Positions 54,363 through 63,555 of a stretch of DNA of 64,000 nucleotides are shown here, piece after piece. Position numbers and translations under genes: made by a program. The notes under the pieces were generated by a model, which saw nothing but the letters and a program-made list of their open reading frames with translations, had not been told where the DNA came from and ran no database searches. The DNA is from Lachnospiraceae bacterium (lineage in GTDB: Bacteria > Bacillota > Clostridia > Lachnospirales > Lachnospiraceae). The DNA is taken from positions 16,808-80,807 of the forward strand of contig JAFUKJ010000058.1 of NCBI GenBank assembly GCA_017467805.1. Direction: 5' to 3'. Within the stretch, counting starts at the first letter, position 1. The number at the start of each line of letters is the position of its first letter.

Positions 54363-56483
54363 ATGCAAAATAAAATGAATACAGGATATCTTTGTTTCTT
54401 GATAATTGCAAAATATCTCGGGGTAAAAGTACCTAAGGAATATGAAGAAAGATTTCAGGATACAAAAGATACAGAATATAAATTATTGAGAGTGGCCAAT
54501 GAATTAAAGATGAAAGTGAAAGCAGGTAAGACCTCGCTGAAAAAAATGAAGAAGCTCACAGTCCCTGTTATTGCAGAGAAGAAGGATGGAGAGTACTTTA
54601 TTGTTTTGACACATCAGGATAGAAAGTGGTCAGTATTAGACCCTTTGAAAGGGAATCCTGATGCCGTAGATGAAACTGAACTGCAAGAGTTAATGAGCGG
54701 GCGTATTATGATGCTTGGCAAGAAGAATCCAACCGAGGGAGAGAATAATCAAAATTTTGGTTTTAGGTGGTTTATTCCTACAATATTAAAGTTTAAAAAG
54801 CAGTTCATATGTGTACTTTTGGCTGTTTTTGTGGTGCAGATTTTAGGAATTATTACGCCATTGATGACGCAGGTGGTAGTAGACAAAGTGTTGTCCTATC
54901 ATGCATTGTCAACATTACATACGATTGCGATTGGAATATTAATAGCATATATATATGAGCTTATTATTGGTTTGGCGAAGAATTATCTGTTTGTTCACAC
55001 CACGAATCGAGTTGATGTTATTTTGAGTTCCAGATTGTTTCATCATTTATTTGCTTTGCCGTTAAAATATTTTGAAACAAGGCGTGTTGGAGAGACTGTA
55101 GCACGAGTAAGAGAATTAGATACAATAAGGTCTTTTTTGACAGGAACACCCTTATCATCGGCAATTGATTTAGTGTTCATTATCGTTTACATTGTGGTGC
55201 TTTTCTTATATAATGTGACTTTAGCAATTATAGTGGTTGCAGCAATTCCATTTTTTGCGCTTTTGTCGTTGATTATTACACCATTGTTTAAGAAGAGTCT
55301 AGATGAAAAATTTGCGGCAGGAGCTAAGGCGCAGTCTTTTTTAGTTGAATCTGTGAATGGAATTCAGACTGTAAAGTCATTTGCATTGGAATCAAGCTTT
55401 GAAGAGAAATGGGGAGATTTGCAGGCTGATTATGTGAAGGCTGGATATAAGACTTCTATGATTTCATCAACATCGGGTACGTTGGCAACTTTTATACAGC
55501 GTATCTTGGATTTAATCATATTGGTAAAGGGAGCGCAGTTGGTAATTGCGGGGAGTCTTTCAATTGGTCAATTAGTTGCATTTCGCATGTTAGCAAATCG
55601 TGTAAGTGGTCCAGTGCTGAGACTTGTTCAGCTATGGCAGGAATATCAGCAGGCAAGCCTTTCTGTAAAACGTATTGGTGATATCTTTAATTCACCAGTT
55701 GAGCAGATGAGTAAGACAAAGACTGAGTCATTGCCGACTTTACAAGGAAAGATTCGATTTGAAAAGGTGAGATTTAGATACAGAATGGATGCGTCAGATG
55801 TTTTACGAGATATGACATTTGAAATAGGAGAAAATAAAATAGTTGGTCTTGTAGGACGTAGTGGTTCTGGTAAGAGTACTATATCTAAGTTGGTGCAAAG
55901 ACTATACATTCCGCAGAGTGGAAAGATAACAATTGATGGAATGGATTTGGCGTTAATGAATCCAGTACTTTTAAGACGACAGATTGGTGTTGTTTTGCAG
56001 GAGAATTTCATGTTTAACGGAACAGTAGCCGAGAATATTTCGATACATTGTCCAAATAAAACAATTGATGAAGTGATAGAAGCTGCTAAGATTGCAGGTG
56101 CGCATGATTTTATTATGGAGCTTCAGGAAGGCTACGATACGATTATTGGAGAAAAGGGTGTTGCTTTGTCTGGTGGACAAAAGCAACGTATTGCAATAGC
56201 AAGAGCGATTATTAATAATCCTAAGATTTTGATATTTGATGAAGCTACTTCGGCATTGGATTATGAGTCAGAAAGTATCATACAGAATAATTTGCAGGAT
56301 ATTTGCAAGGGAAGAACAGTTCTGATAATTGCACATAGATTATCTACACTGAGAAATGCAGATGAAATTATGGTAATTGACCGCGGAGAAATTATGGAAA
56401 GAGGAGCGCATGACGAGCTTATGAATTTGGATGGTTTGTATGCGTATCTTTATAATCAGCAGTTGCGAGGTGAAGTCGAATGA
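54363..56483 (+). CDS. Type I secretion ABC transporter (HlyB type) with degenerate C39 domain
   Basis: The protein has 706 residues. The N-terminal domain (1-125) has the C39 fold pattern (GYLCFLIIAKYLGVKVP, VLTHQDRKWSVLDP), but the catalytic Cys position reads NTG, so it cannot cleave a double-Gly leader. That matches the C39-like domain of HlyB. Six membrane segments (about 145-430) follow, then an ABC ATPase with Walker A GRSGSGKST, signature LSGGQKQRIAIARA, Walker B ILIFDEATSALD and H-loop IAHRLST. It should export the RTX protein without processing. Its stop overlaps the HlyD start by 4 bases. Confidence 0.92.
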   Translation: MQNKMNTGYLCFLIIAKYLGVKVPKEYEERFQDTKDTEYKLLRVANELKMKVKAGKTSLKKMKKLTVPVIAEKKDGEYFIVLTHQDRKWSVLDPLKGNPDAVDETELQELMSGRIMMLGKKNPTEGENNQNFGFRWFIPTILKFKKQFICVLLAVFVVQILGIITPLMTQVVVDKVLSYHALSTLHTIAIGILIAYIYELIIGLAKNYLFVHTTNRVDVILSSRLFHHLFALPLKYFETRRVGETVARVRELDTIRSFLTGTPLSSAIDLVFIIVYIVVLFLYNVTLAIIVVAAIPFFALLSLIITPLFKKSLDEKFAAGAKAQSFLVESVNGIQTVKSFALESSFEEKWGDLQADYVKAGYKTSMISSTSGTLATFIQRILDLIILVKGAQLVIAGSLSIGQLVAFRMLANRVSGPVLRLVQLWQEYQQASLSVKRIGDIFNSPVEQMSKTKTESLPTLQGKIRFEKVRFRYRMDASDVLRDMTFEIGENKIVGLVGRSGSGKSTISKLVQRLYIPQSGKITIDGMDLALMNPVLLRRQIGVVLQENFMFNGTVAENISIHCPNKTIDEVIEAAKIAGAHDFIMELQEGYDTIIGEKGVALSGGQKQRIAIARAIINNPKILIFDEATSALDYESESIIQNNLQDICKGRTVLIIAHRLSTLRNADEIMVIDRGEIMERGAHDELMNLDGLYAYLYNQQLRGEVE

Positions 56484-57601
56484 AAAAGTACATAGAAAAG
56501 TCTTTTAAATTAAAGAATCAAAATCTTAAGTATGACTTTCTACCGCCATTACTAGAGATTATAGAGAAGCCTGCTAATAAGATTGCTAATATCATTATTG
56601 TATTGATAACATTACTAATTATTACAACGGTTGTATGGGCATCACTTTTTAAGCTGGATGTTGCAGTTACAGCAACAGGTGTAATGATGCCTAAAGACAG
56701 CTTGATAGTTTTGCAAAGTGAGTATAGTGGTGTTGTATCCGAAATATTTGTTGAGGATTCCCAGAGAGTTGAGAAGGATGCCCCTATCATCAGTGTAAAT
56801 CAAAAGGGAGAAGAGATGTCGTTGGAGAATCTGCAATATGATCTGGAAGTGCTACAGGTTCAAAGAGAGGTTTATGGCATGATATATTCAAAGGAAGAGA
56901 TAGAGGACTTGGATACTAATAAATATGGTGAGTATAAGTCCATTGCTGATGCACTAATCATAGAGAATGAACTATTTGAAAGTCAGAAAGAAGAATATGA
57001 ATTAGCAATTGATGAAGCGACAAATAAAGAGATTGCCGAGAAGCAACTGGAAAATTTCATTTTGGAGCATCAGTTAACCTTGGTCCAGAATCTGAATAGT
57101 CTTGATGTTAAGATTCACGATAAAGAGGCAGAAATAGAAGAAGTAAATTATAAAATGGAAACCAAGATAGTAAAGGCACCTATCGCAGGAACAATTTCAG
57201 AGATGCAGATATCTTCACTAGGTACATTGGTTTCGAGTAATCAAGCAATAGCATATCTGATACCTGAAGATTCAGAGATGATTTTTAATGCTTATGTGAG
57301 CAGTTCAAAGATTGAAAACGTTAATATAGGAGATAAAGTAAAAGTGAAATTGACAGCGTATGATGATTCAGATTACGAAATTATTGAGGGTGAGATTAGC
57401 AAAATCAGTGAAATAACCATGAGTATGGAGGGCTTAGGGGCAGTGTATCCTATAGAAGTAACAATGAGTTCTGTACCAGAGATGGGCTATCGCGTTGGAA
57501 TAGAAGGAACTTGTGATATTATTGTAGATGAACGCAGCGTATTAGATTATTTCTTGGAACCATTTACTGAAAGTTTATCAGAGAGTATGAAGGAGTTATA
57601 G
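56480..57601 (+). CDS. HlyD-type membrane fusion protein, short form
   Basis: The protein has 373 residues. A cytosolic N-terminus of about 33 residues, one membrane helix (about 36-57), a lipoyl/biotinyl-like half (LQSEYSGVVSEIFVEDSQRV), a coiled-coil hairpin (about 100-235) and the second lipoyl half (KAPIAGTISEMQISSLG) are visible. The C-terminal LDYFLEPFTESLSESM is like the end of T1SS HlyD proteins. It is shorter than the 470-residue HlyD, mainly in the coiled-coil, which fits a cell with no TolC or outer membrane to reach. It pairs with the preceding ABC transporter. Confidence 0.9.
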   Translation: MKKYIEKSFKLKNQNLKYDFLPPLLEIIEKPANKIANIIIVLITLLIITTVVWASLFKLDVAVTATGVMMPKDSLIVLQSEYSGVVSEIFVEDSQRVEKDAPIISVNQKGEEMSLENLQYDLEVLQVQREVYGMIYSKEEIEDLDTNKYGEYKSIADALIIENELFESQKEEYELAIDEATNKEIAEKQLENFILEHQLTLVQNLNSLDVKIHDKEAEIEEVNYKMETKIVKAPIAGTISEMQISSLGTLVSSNQAIAYLIPEDSEMIFNAYVSSSKIENVNIGDKVKVKLTAYDDSDYEIIEGEISKISEITMSMEGLGAVYPIEVTMSSVPEMGYRVGIEGTCDIIVDERSVLDYFLEPFTESLSESMKEL

Positions 57602-57603
57602 TA

Positions 57604-58584
57604 ATGGGTAAAGGAATCGTCTATGACCAACTGACACGAATGATAGATACTGTGCCAGTTTGGGATATGCAAGGTAACAAGCTTCATGAAATAAAACTAC
57701 CTGAAAAAATAATGCCTATTTCATCTAAAAGAGTGGGTCTTGCAGAATCTGGATTGTATTACAAGGGTGCTGGAAGCATATATCAATGTCATTTTGTGAA
57801 TGAAAGTGAAAAAGAACTGAAACTTTTAAGTAAAACAGGAATCATATATGAACAGTACAAAGTATGTTATCCGAAACTCGTAGGAAGGCATGGGATTTTT
57901 GATTTTCCGCATCAGGCTGTGTTTTCAGATATGGAAGGCGGTTGTGGGAGAAAGGAAAAGAATTTGCTCAAGATGCAAAAGAAGTTTGAGCTTTCAGCAA
58001 TCGAAGAGATAGTGAATGTGATACCTATAGGAATAAACGAGCATAATATATATGTATATAGGCTGAAAAACATAAAGTCAGAGTTAAGTGATGTAATTAA
58101 GTTGATAGAATATATATTAAGTAACAACTTTAATACTGCATGGGATAAGAATTTGTGGAATGATATCTACGGGTATCAGTATGTGAGAGATGTTGCAGAT
58201 TGGTTTATTTCAGATAAGTTGTGCCATAAATTAGGGACAGTATATGCTTTATTACATTCTTTATATAATGACGATATTTATCAGTATACGATGCTTCTTA
58301 AGCTTGTCTTGGGTGTACATAATTGTGATAAACATTTTATTCTATATTACAGTGCGTTGATTGTTTACAAATATAATCCAAGTTTGTTTTCGGGCATGGA
58401 TAATGATGTTGAAGAAGTAACACCTCAATTATATGCAGAGTTGTTAAGATTACTGTTTTCAGGAAAGGCATGTTGTCATTTAGAAAATGAAAAAAAATGG
58501 GAGTGGGTTAGAGCGCATTATATTACAAGGATTAGTAGATATGTGAAAGTGTTTGAACGTAGATTATTAAGTTATTTGTTTTAG
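57604..58584 (+). CDS. Protein of unknown function, last gene of the RTX operon
   Basis: The protein has 326 residues, no signal peptide and no clear membrane segment. The N-terminal 90 residues appear beta-rich (DTVPVWDMQGNKLHEIKL, GLYYKGAGSIYQCHF). The C-terminal 180 residues are helical with many aromatic residues (VRDVADWFISDKLCHKLG, YTMLLKLVLGVHNCDKHF). The start lies 2 bases after the hlyD-like stop, so it belongs to the operon. I recognise no family. It might modify, chaperone or protect against the RTX protein; none of these is shown. Confidence 0.7.
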   Translation: MGKGIVYDQLTRMIDTVPVWDMQGNKLHEIKLPEKIMPISSKRVGLAESGLYYKGAGSIYQCHFVNESEKELKLLSKTGIIYEQYKVCYPKLVGRHGIFDFPHQAVFSDMEGGCGRKEKNLLKMQKKFELSAIEEIVNVIPIGINEHNIYVYRLKNIKSELSDVIKLIEYILSNNFNTAWDKNLWNDIYGYQYVRDVADWFISDKLCHKLGTVYALLHSLYNDDIYQYTMLLKLVLGVHNCDKHFILYYSALIVYKYNPSLFSGMDNDVEEVTPQLYAELLRLLFSGKACCHLENEKKWEWVRAHYITRISRYVKVFERRLLSYLF

Positions 58585-58638
58585 TGTGAGAACAAATAAG
58601 CCATAATTTGAGTTTTTGTTGCCACATTATTTGTTTTG

Positions 58639-58680
58639 TAGCGTGCGTAATTGCAATAGAAAATTACGCACGCTATAATT
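58639..58680 (+). terminator. Terminator of the RTX operon
   Basis: A perfect 14-bp stem (58639-58652 with 58662-58675) has a 9-base loop, followed by an AT-rich tail. Confidence 0.7.
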
Positions 58681-58749
58681 ATATTATACCAATTCAGAGA
58701 CAATTTTGCGAATAGGCTCTGAATCTATTTCAAAACAAGGAGAACAACT

Positions 58750-60294
58750 ATGAGCCAGACAAGAACCTACAACAATCCTGTACAGAGAGGATTTTTCCCC
58801 GACCCATCTGTAATCAGGGTGGGAGAAGATTATTATATGGTAAATTCCAGCTTTCAGTATTTCCCAGCGATTCCAATTTCACATTCGAAGGATATGGTGC
58901 ATTGGCATATCATCGGTCATGCGATTGCAAATCCTGAGTGGCTGGATTTGAGCGATATCAGAGATTCTCACGGAATTTGGGCGCCTGATATTTCTTATGT
59001 GGATGGAAAGTTTTATGTATTTGCAACACTTCGACTGAATGCAGACGGTAAGAGAGAGAATAACGTGATGCGTCGTCAGCTGGTTATGGTATCGGATAAG
59101 CCTGAGGGACCATATAGCAAGCCTGTATGTCTTGAGGTGGATGATATTGACCCATCGCATTTTGTGGATGATGACGGTAAGCGTTATATGATTATTGCCA
59201 AGGCGGCAAAGACGGTGCCTTTAAGTGACGATTCCTTGCGTGTAGCGGGAGATGTCAAGGTGGCTTGGGACGGCACGGGCGAGCGTTGCTCAGAAGGACC
59301 TCATATGCTGAAAAAGGATGGCTACTACTATGCGATGGTGGCAGAGGGCGGTACAGGCTACGGTCATGGTATCAATATGGCAAGAAGTAAGGAGCTATAC
59401 GGAGAGTACGAAAATTCGCCATATAATCCTGTTATGCGTCAGTTAGACCCGAATGCGCCGATTCAGAGAGCAGGTCACGGTAAGCTGGTGCAGGACCAGA
59501 ACGGACAGTGGTGGTGCTACTATCTTTGTGGCAGACCTAATCAGGGTAACTATACTACAATAGGAAGAGAGTCAGCCCTTGACCCTGTACAGTGGACTTT
59601 AGATGGATGGTTTACGATTAATCATGGTAAAGGCCCAAGTCTTGAGCAGATTGCGCCTGATTTACCAGAGTGTACCTTTGAGAGAAATCTTTTTGATGAT
59701 TTTGATGATGATAAATTAAACTTGGAGTGGGAGTTTGTTCGCAATCCTGATAACGGTTCATGGTCTTTAACAGAGAGACCTGGTCATTTCCGTATTTGGA
59801 CAAGAGACGGTCAGTTAAATGAAATCCGTGCAAAGAATACCCTTCTTAGAAGAGAGCAGGAGTTAAGCTATGTGGCATCGACTAAGCTTGAGTTCTATCC
59901 TGATAAGAATGGCGAGCAGGCTGGTCTTACCTGCTATTACAGTACAGCAACCTATGCAAGATGTTCGCTTTGCTATGAGGATGGTAGAAAGCTTCAGCTT
60001 GTGATTAACCGTAATCATGGCGAGGAGCTGATGGCGGAGGTAACAGATATCGAGGAGAAGCCTGTATATCTAAAGGTAGTAGTAGAGAAGCTGATAAGAA
60101 CCTTTTACTATAGCTATGATGGAGAAAGTTGGAAAGAGATTGGATGCTTAGAGCAGTGTATTTATCTCTGTGATGAAGGTGTGCCTGATGACCCGAAGCG
60201 TCATACAGGTACGTTGGTTGGAATCTATGCGAACAACGGAGGCTGCGGAAGCCGCAAGCCAGCAGATTTTGATTTCTTCAAATATGAAGATTAA
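58750..60294 (+). CDS. GH43 beta-xylosidase/alpha-L-arabinofuranosidase
   Basis: The protein has 514 residues, no signal peptide, so it is cytosolic and acts on imported oligosaccharides. The five-bladed propeller has the GH43 catalytic acids: Asp base in GFFPDPSVI, Asp modulator in DDIDPSHFVDDDG, Glu acid in RCSEGPHMLKK. Residues about 315-514 form the C-terminal concanavalin-like domain typical of GH43 beta-xylosidases (LEWEFVRNPDNGSWSLTERP). The AAGGAGAA Shine-Dalgarno is ideal. It stands between two terminators as a single-gene unit. Confidence 0.92.
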   Translation: MSQTRTYNNPVQRGFFPDPSVIRVGEDYYMVNSSFQYFPAIPISHSKDMVHWHIIGHAIANPEWLDLSDIRDSHGIWAPDISYVDGKFYVFATLRLNADGKRENNVMRRQLVMVSDKPEGPYSKPVCLEVDDIDPSHFVDDDGKRYMIIAKAAKTVPLSDDSLRVAGDVKVAWDGTGERCSEGPHMLKKDGYYYAMVAEGGTGYGHGINMARSKELYGEYENSPYNPVMRQLDPNAPIQRAGHGKLVQDQNGQWWCYYLCGRPNQGNYTTIGRESALDPVQWTLDGWFTINHGKGPSLEQIAPDLPECTFERNLFDDFDDDKLNLEWEFVRNPDNGSWSLTERPGHFRIWTRDGQLNEIRAKNTLLRREQELSYVASTKLEFYPDKNGEQAGLTCYYSTATYARCSLCYEDGRKLQLVINRNHGEELMAEVTDIEEKPVYLKVVVEKLIRTFYYSYDGESWKEIGCLEQCIYLCDEGVPDDPKRHTGTLVGIYANNGGCGSRKPADFDFFKYED

Positions 60295-60308
60295 GTCGGA
60301 ATGATTTT

Positions 60309-60347
60309 AGAGACGAGTGTATGAGTATATACTTGTCTCTTTTTTTT
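60309..60347 (+). terminator. Terminator after the GH43 gene
   Basis: Fourteen-base arms (60309-60322 with 60327-60340, two G-U pairs) are followed by seven T residues. Confidence 0.85.
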
Positions 60348-60412
60348 CGGGTACCTACGAAAGTTATTAGGCTAATCAGGAAATTTGTTTTGGAAAAAAG
60401 TGTTGGATATTC

Positions 60413-60441
60413 TTGTGTTCGGGTGCTGAATTTGGTATGAT
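60413..60441 (+). promoter_or_regulatory. Promoter of the sugar kinase gene
   Basis: TTGTGT (60413-60418) and TATGAT (60436-60441) are 17 bases apart, just before a cre site. Confidence 0.6.
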
Positions 60442-60446
60442 TATTA

Positions 60447-60460
60447 TGTAAGCGCTTTCA
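60447..60460 (+). promoter_or_regulatory. CcpA cre site
   Basis: TGTAAGCGCTTTCA fits the cre consensus TGWAANCGNTNWCA at every position. It lies at the expected transcription start of the sugar kinase gene, so CcpA would repress it when a preferred sugar is present. Confidence 0.75.
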
Positions 60461-60543
60461 TGAATAGTAAGCGACCTTTGGTGGCAAATATTGGTATGAG
60501 TTGTATGAATGCGCGCAAATTTGCAAAATGCGAGGTTAATAAC

Positions 60544-61569
60544 ATGGAAAAGAGAGAATTTGATTTATTAGCGCTTGGTGAGATTTTATTACGTTTGTCT
60601 CCAACTGTGAATGAGCGTCTGACTCGTGGTGAGTCATTCCAGAAGCAGGCAGGTGGAGCAGAGCTGAACGTAGTATCAGGAACATCACTTCTTGGCTTAA
60701 GAACAGGTATTATTTCAAGAGTACCTGAGAATGATTTGGGTAGATATATCCAGAACAGAGTACGTTTTAGCGGTGTCAGTGATGATTATCTTGTGTACGA
60801 TAAGAGTAAGGATTCCAGACTTGGAATTTACTATTATGAGTATGGTGCGCATCCAAGAAAGCCTAACGTAATCTACGATAGAAAGCATACTGCCTTTGCG
60901 GATATCAGCATTGATGATTTCCCAGAAGAGATGTTTAGGGCAACCAGATGCTTCCACACAACAGGTATTACACTTGCACTTGGTGAGAAGACTCGTAAGA
61001 CTGCTATTGAGATGATGAAGCGTTTTAAAGAGAATGGTACTCTGATTTCCTTTGACGTTAACTTTAGAGCAAACCTTTGGTCTGGTCCTGAGGCAAAGGA
61101 GTGTATCGAGAGCATTTTACCATATGTAGATATTTTCTTCTGTTCAGAGGATACTGCAAGATTGACATTCCTTAAGGAAGGTTCAGTTCAGGATATGATG
61201 AAGAGCTTTACAAAGGATTATCCAATCAGTGTTGTGGCTGCAACACAGCGTATCGTTCATTCTCCAAAGGTTCACTCATTTGGTTCGGTTATTTACGATG
61301 CTAAGACAGATACCTTTATGCAGGAGGATGCATACGAGAATATTGACGTAGTAGACAGAATTGGTAGTGGTGACGCATACATATCAGGTGCTTTATACGG
61401 CTTGCTTGCCCACAATATGGATTGCAAGAAGGCGATGGAGTACGGTAATGCAACCGCAGCTGTTAAGAATACTATCCCTGGTGACTTGCCATCTTCAGAT
61501 TTGAAGGAGATTGATTCTATTATTAAGAATCATCAGTCAACAGGTCCACAGCTTGAGATGAATCGATAA
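60544..61569 (+). CDS. PfkB family sugar kinase (2-keto-3-deoxygluconate kinase-like)
   Basis: The protein has 341 residues. The N-terminal sugar-binding motif is GGAELNVVSGTSLLGLRTG, and the C-terminal ATP/anion-hole motif is DRIGSGDAYISGALYG with the catalytic Asp. The overall pattern resembles 2-keto-3-deoxygluconate kinases of the uronate pathway, but ribokinase-type specificity cannot be excluded. ATG 60544 was chosen: GAGG is 8 bases upstream and the longer frame would start at the cre site. It is likely under CcpA control and works with uptake of plant sugars. Confidence 0.88.
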   Translation: MEKREFDLLALGEILLRLSPTVNERLTRGESFQKQAGGAELNVVSGTSLLGLRTGIISRVPENDLGRYIQNRVRFSGVSDDYLVYDKSKDSRLGIYYYEYGAHPRKPNVIYDRKHTAFADISIDDFPEEMFRATRCFHTTGITLALGEKTRKTAIEMMKRFKENGTLISFDVNFRANLWSGPEAKECIESILPYVDIFFCSEDTARLTFLKEGSVQDMMKSFTKDYPISVVAATQRIVHSPKVHSFGSVIYDAKTDTFMQEDAYENIDVVDRIGSGDAYISGALYGLLAHNMDCKKAMEYGNATAAVKNTIPGDLPSSDLKEIDSIIKNHQSTGPQLEMNR

Positions 61570-61575
61570 TTAATA

Positions 61576-61620
61576 AATCCCCATCCGTTTAGATTGGTCT
61601 GACGAATGGGGATTCTTTTA
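61576..61620. terminator. Bidirectional terminator between the sugar kinase and GH5 genes
   Basis: AATCCCCAT (61576-61584) pairs with ATGGGGATT (61606-61614), with partial inner pairing. A CTTTTA tail follows on the plus strand. Confidence 0.75.
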
Positions 61621-61623
61621 TAA

Positions 61624-63555
61624 TTACTTATTCGGACCGTAGTAGAAGGTTACAGAAATAGTTTGTACATCAGTAAACTCATCTCCTAACGGGTCTACAA
61701 TACAAGGTGAGCAATACATCAGACCGCCAGGGTTACGTGCCTCTTCTGGAAGGCTTGCTACCCACCCATTGTAAAGATTTACACGCGTACAAATTCCATC
61801 ATCGGAGGTAGTGTAAGGTCTGCCTGTGAGCTTATAAGGTTCACCGTTAATGAGAATTTCCTTAATGCTGATGCAATATCCAGGATATAGGATTTCACCA
61901 TTTGCAATAGCCAGTGCTGAGAAGGTAAGTCCATTAGACAAACCTTGTGAGGTTCCTGTGAAATCAAGAGATACTGTATAAGTACCTTCGCCTGTGACAA
62001 GCACATCGGTTGGAACAATACCAGCAGACATATCATCTGGATTATAGGTATCGCCGACACTGTAGGTAAGTCCGCCACCGTTCCACATAATCCATGCAAG
62101 TGAGGAATCTGGCTCTACGACGATAGCGTCTTCGCGGAAGGAATCAGGGGCAGCGTTGTAAAGGTCGTTCAGACTCGCGACTGCATTTGCCTTGATTTCC
62201 TCAGCAGTGAGTGTTGCTTCTGCAATATAGTTGCGGTCTGCATAAACAGTTGCGAAGTCATTGCTAACCATTTTTAGTTGGCTACGTTTGTAGAAACCAC
62301 TGCAATCCCAGAGGCAGGAAGCATATCCATAAATGTCACAAAGGTCAAGGAAAAATGTGTGGTACGTTGTAATGTTCTCTCTTAATGAACCATCTTCATT
62401 CTGTAAAACACCATATTCTCCAATAACTACGCCATAGCCCTGTTCGGTAAACTTAGTCATAGCAGAAAGGGTATTGTTCATAGTTTCCAAATCCTTTTTG
62501 GTTCCCCATTTTACAGTGCTTGTACCATCGCCGCAGTAGCTCCATGGATCATAGAAATGAACAGAAACAAGCAGCCTGTTTGCTTCGTCCTTTGGCATTG
62601 TAAAACGGTCGTCACAGGTATTGGCGATGTTGGTATTGATACCTGGAATCAGCAGGAAACGTTGTGCATTGTTTCCACCTGTGGCTCTAACTGTATCAAC
62701 AAATGCCTGATTAATTTGATTGGCAACTTCATATAGTTCGTCCTCGGAGAGCGCTCCTGAATCGCTACAGTATCTCCTGTCATTAAGAGAGTTACCAAGC
62801 TCTTCATTTGCGCCCTCAAAGATAAGATAATCGGAATATTCCTTATATCTTTCTGCAATCTGTGTCCACATGGATACATACATTGTCATGGCAAGCTCGC
62901 GGGTTTCCTCAGTCTTGGAACCGAACATGCCAAGCCAGTTGCCATCCCAGTGGTCATTGATAATAACATACATATCTGCATTCAGTGCATAGTTAATAAT
63001 CTCTTCTACACGATTAAGATATTCTTCTCTGAGAGTGTAGTCACCCGTAGTACGAAGGTCTGAACCATTCATCATCCATGAAACAGGGATACGGATAGTA
63101 TCAAATCCTGCAGCCTTCATACCGTTTATCATTTCCTGTGTGGTAACAGGTTGTCCCCACATGGTTTCATATATGGATGTTACTGTAGAAACATTAATTT
63201 CATTTGTATTACATGCCTCCATGGTATTACCAAGATTTGTTCCGTTACCCATGAGCTTTACGAGTTCCAGTGAGGTAAGGTCAGAACGCATATAACCGTT
63301 ATCCCAGGTTTCAATACCATTTGCGGATTGATGAAGGTACTTTTCAGGAATCACTTCAGTTGCAACGGTCTCGCTGGAAGTACTTATTTCCGTAGTAGTC
63401 TCTTCTGAGACAGTAGCTTCTGTCTTGACCTCAGTAGTTGAGATGGTGGTCTCAGGTATACTGCTCGCTTCTTTTTCACCAGCACAGCCTGTAAGACAGC
63501 TAATTACCATGCCTAGAGAAAAGAGCAATGTTAGGAACGACTTTGTTTTCTTCAT
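61624..63555 (-). CDS. GH5 endoglucanase, lipid-anchored
   Basis: The protein has 643 residues. The signal peptide ends in the lipobox CLTGC, and a Thr/Glu/Ser linker follows (about 28-65). The GH5 barrel (about 90-440) starts with GNGTNLGNTMEAC and has the TIRIPVSW motif, the acid/base Glu in FEGANEELG and the nucleophile Glu in VVIGEYGVLQ. The last 170 residues form a beta-sandwich carbohydrate-binding-type domain. It likely cuts beta-1,4-glucan or mixed glucan at the cell surface. A GGAG-type Shine-Dalgarno (63561-63566 complement) precedes the start. Confidence 0.93.
   Translation of the reverse strand: MKKTKSFLTLLFSLGMVISCLTGCAGEKEASSIPETTISTTEVKTEATVSEETTTEISTSSETVATEVIPEKYLHQSANGIETWDNGYMRSDLTSLELVKLMGNGTNLGNTMEACNTNEINVSTVTSIYETMWGQPVTTQEMINGMKAAGFDTIRIPVSWMMNGSDLRTTGDYTLREEYLNRVEEIINYALNADMYVIINDHWDGNWLGMFGSKTEETRELAMTMYVSMWTQIAERYKEYSDYLIFEGANEELGNSLNDRRYCSDSGALSEDELYEVANQINQAFVDTVRATGGNNAQRFLLIPGINTNIANTCDDRFTMPKDEANRLLVSVHFYDPWSYCGDGTSTVKWGTKKDLETMNNTLSAMTKFTEQGYGVVIGEYGVLQNEDGSLRENITTYHTFFLDLCDIYGYASCLWDCSGFYKRSQLKMVSNDFATVYADRNYIAEATLTAEEIKANAVASLNDLYNAAPDSFREDAIVVEPDSSLAWIMWNGGGLTYSVGDTYNPDDMSAGIVPTDVLVTGEGTYTVSLDFTGTSQGLSNGLTFSALAIANGEILYPGYCISIKEILINGEPYKLTGRPYTTSDDGICTRVNLYNGWVASLPEEARNPGGLMYCSPCIVDPLGDEFTDVQTISVTFYYGPNK

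Noticed and set aside
54363-54740. Active C39 leader peptidase in the ABC transporter
   Set aside because: The catalytic Cys position reads NTG, and no double-glycine leader peptide gene is visible, so the domain is taken as a non-cleaving C39-like domain.
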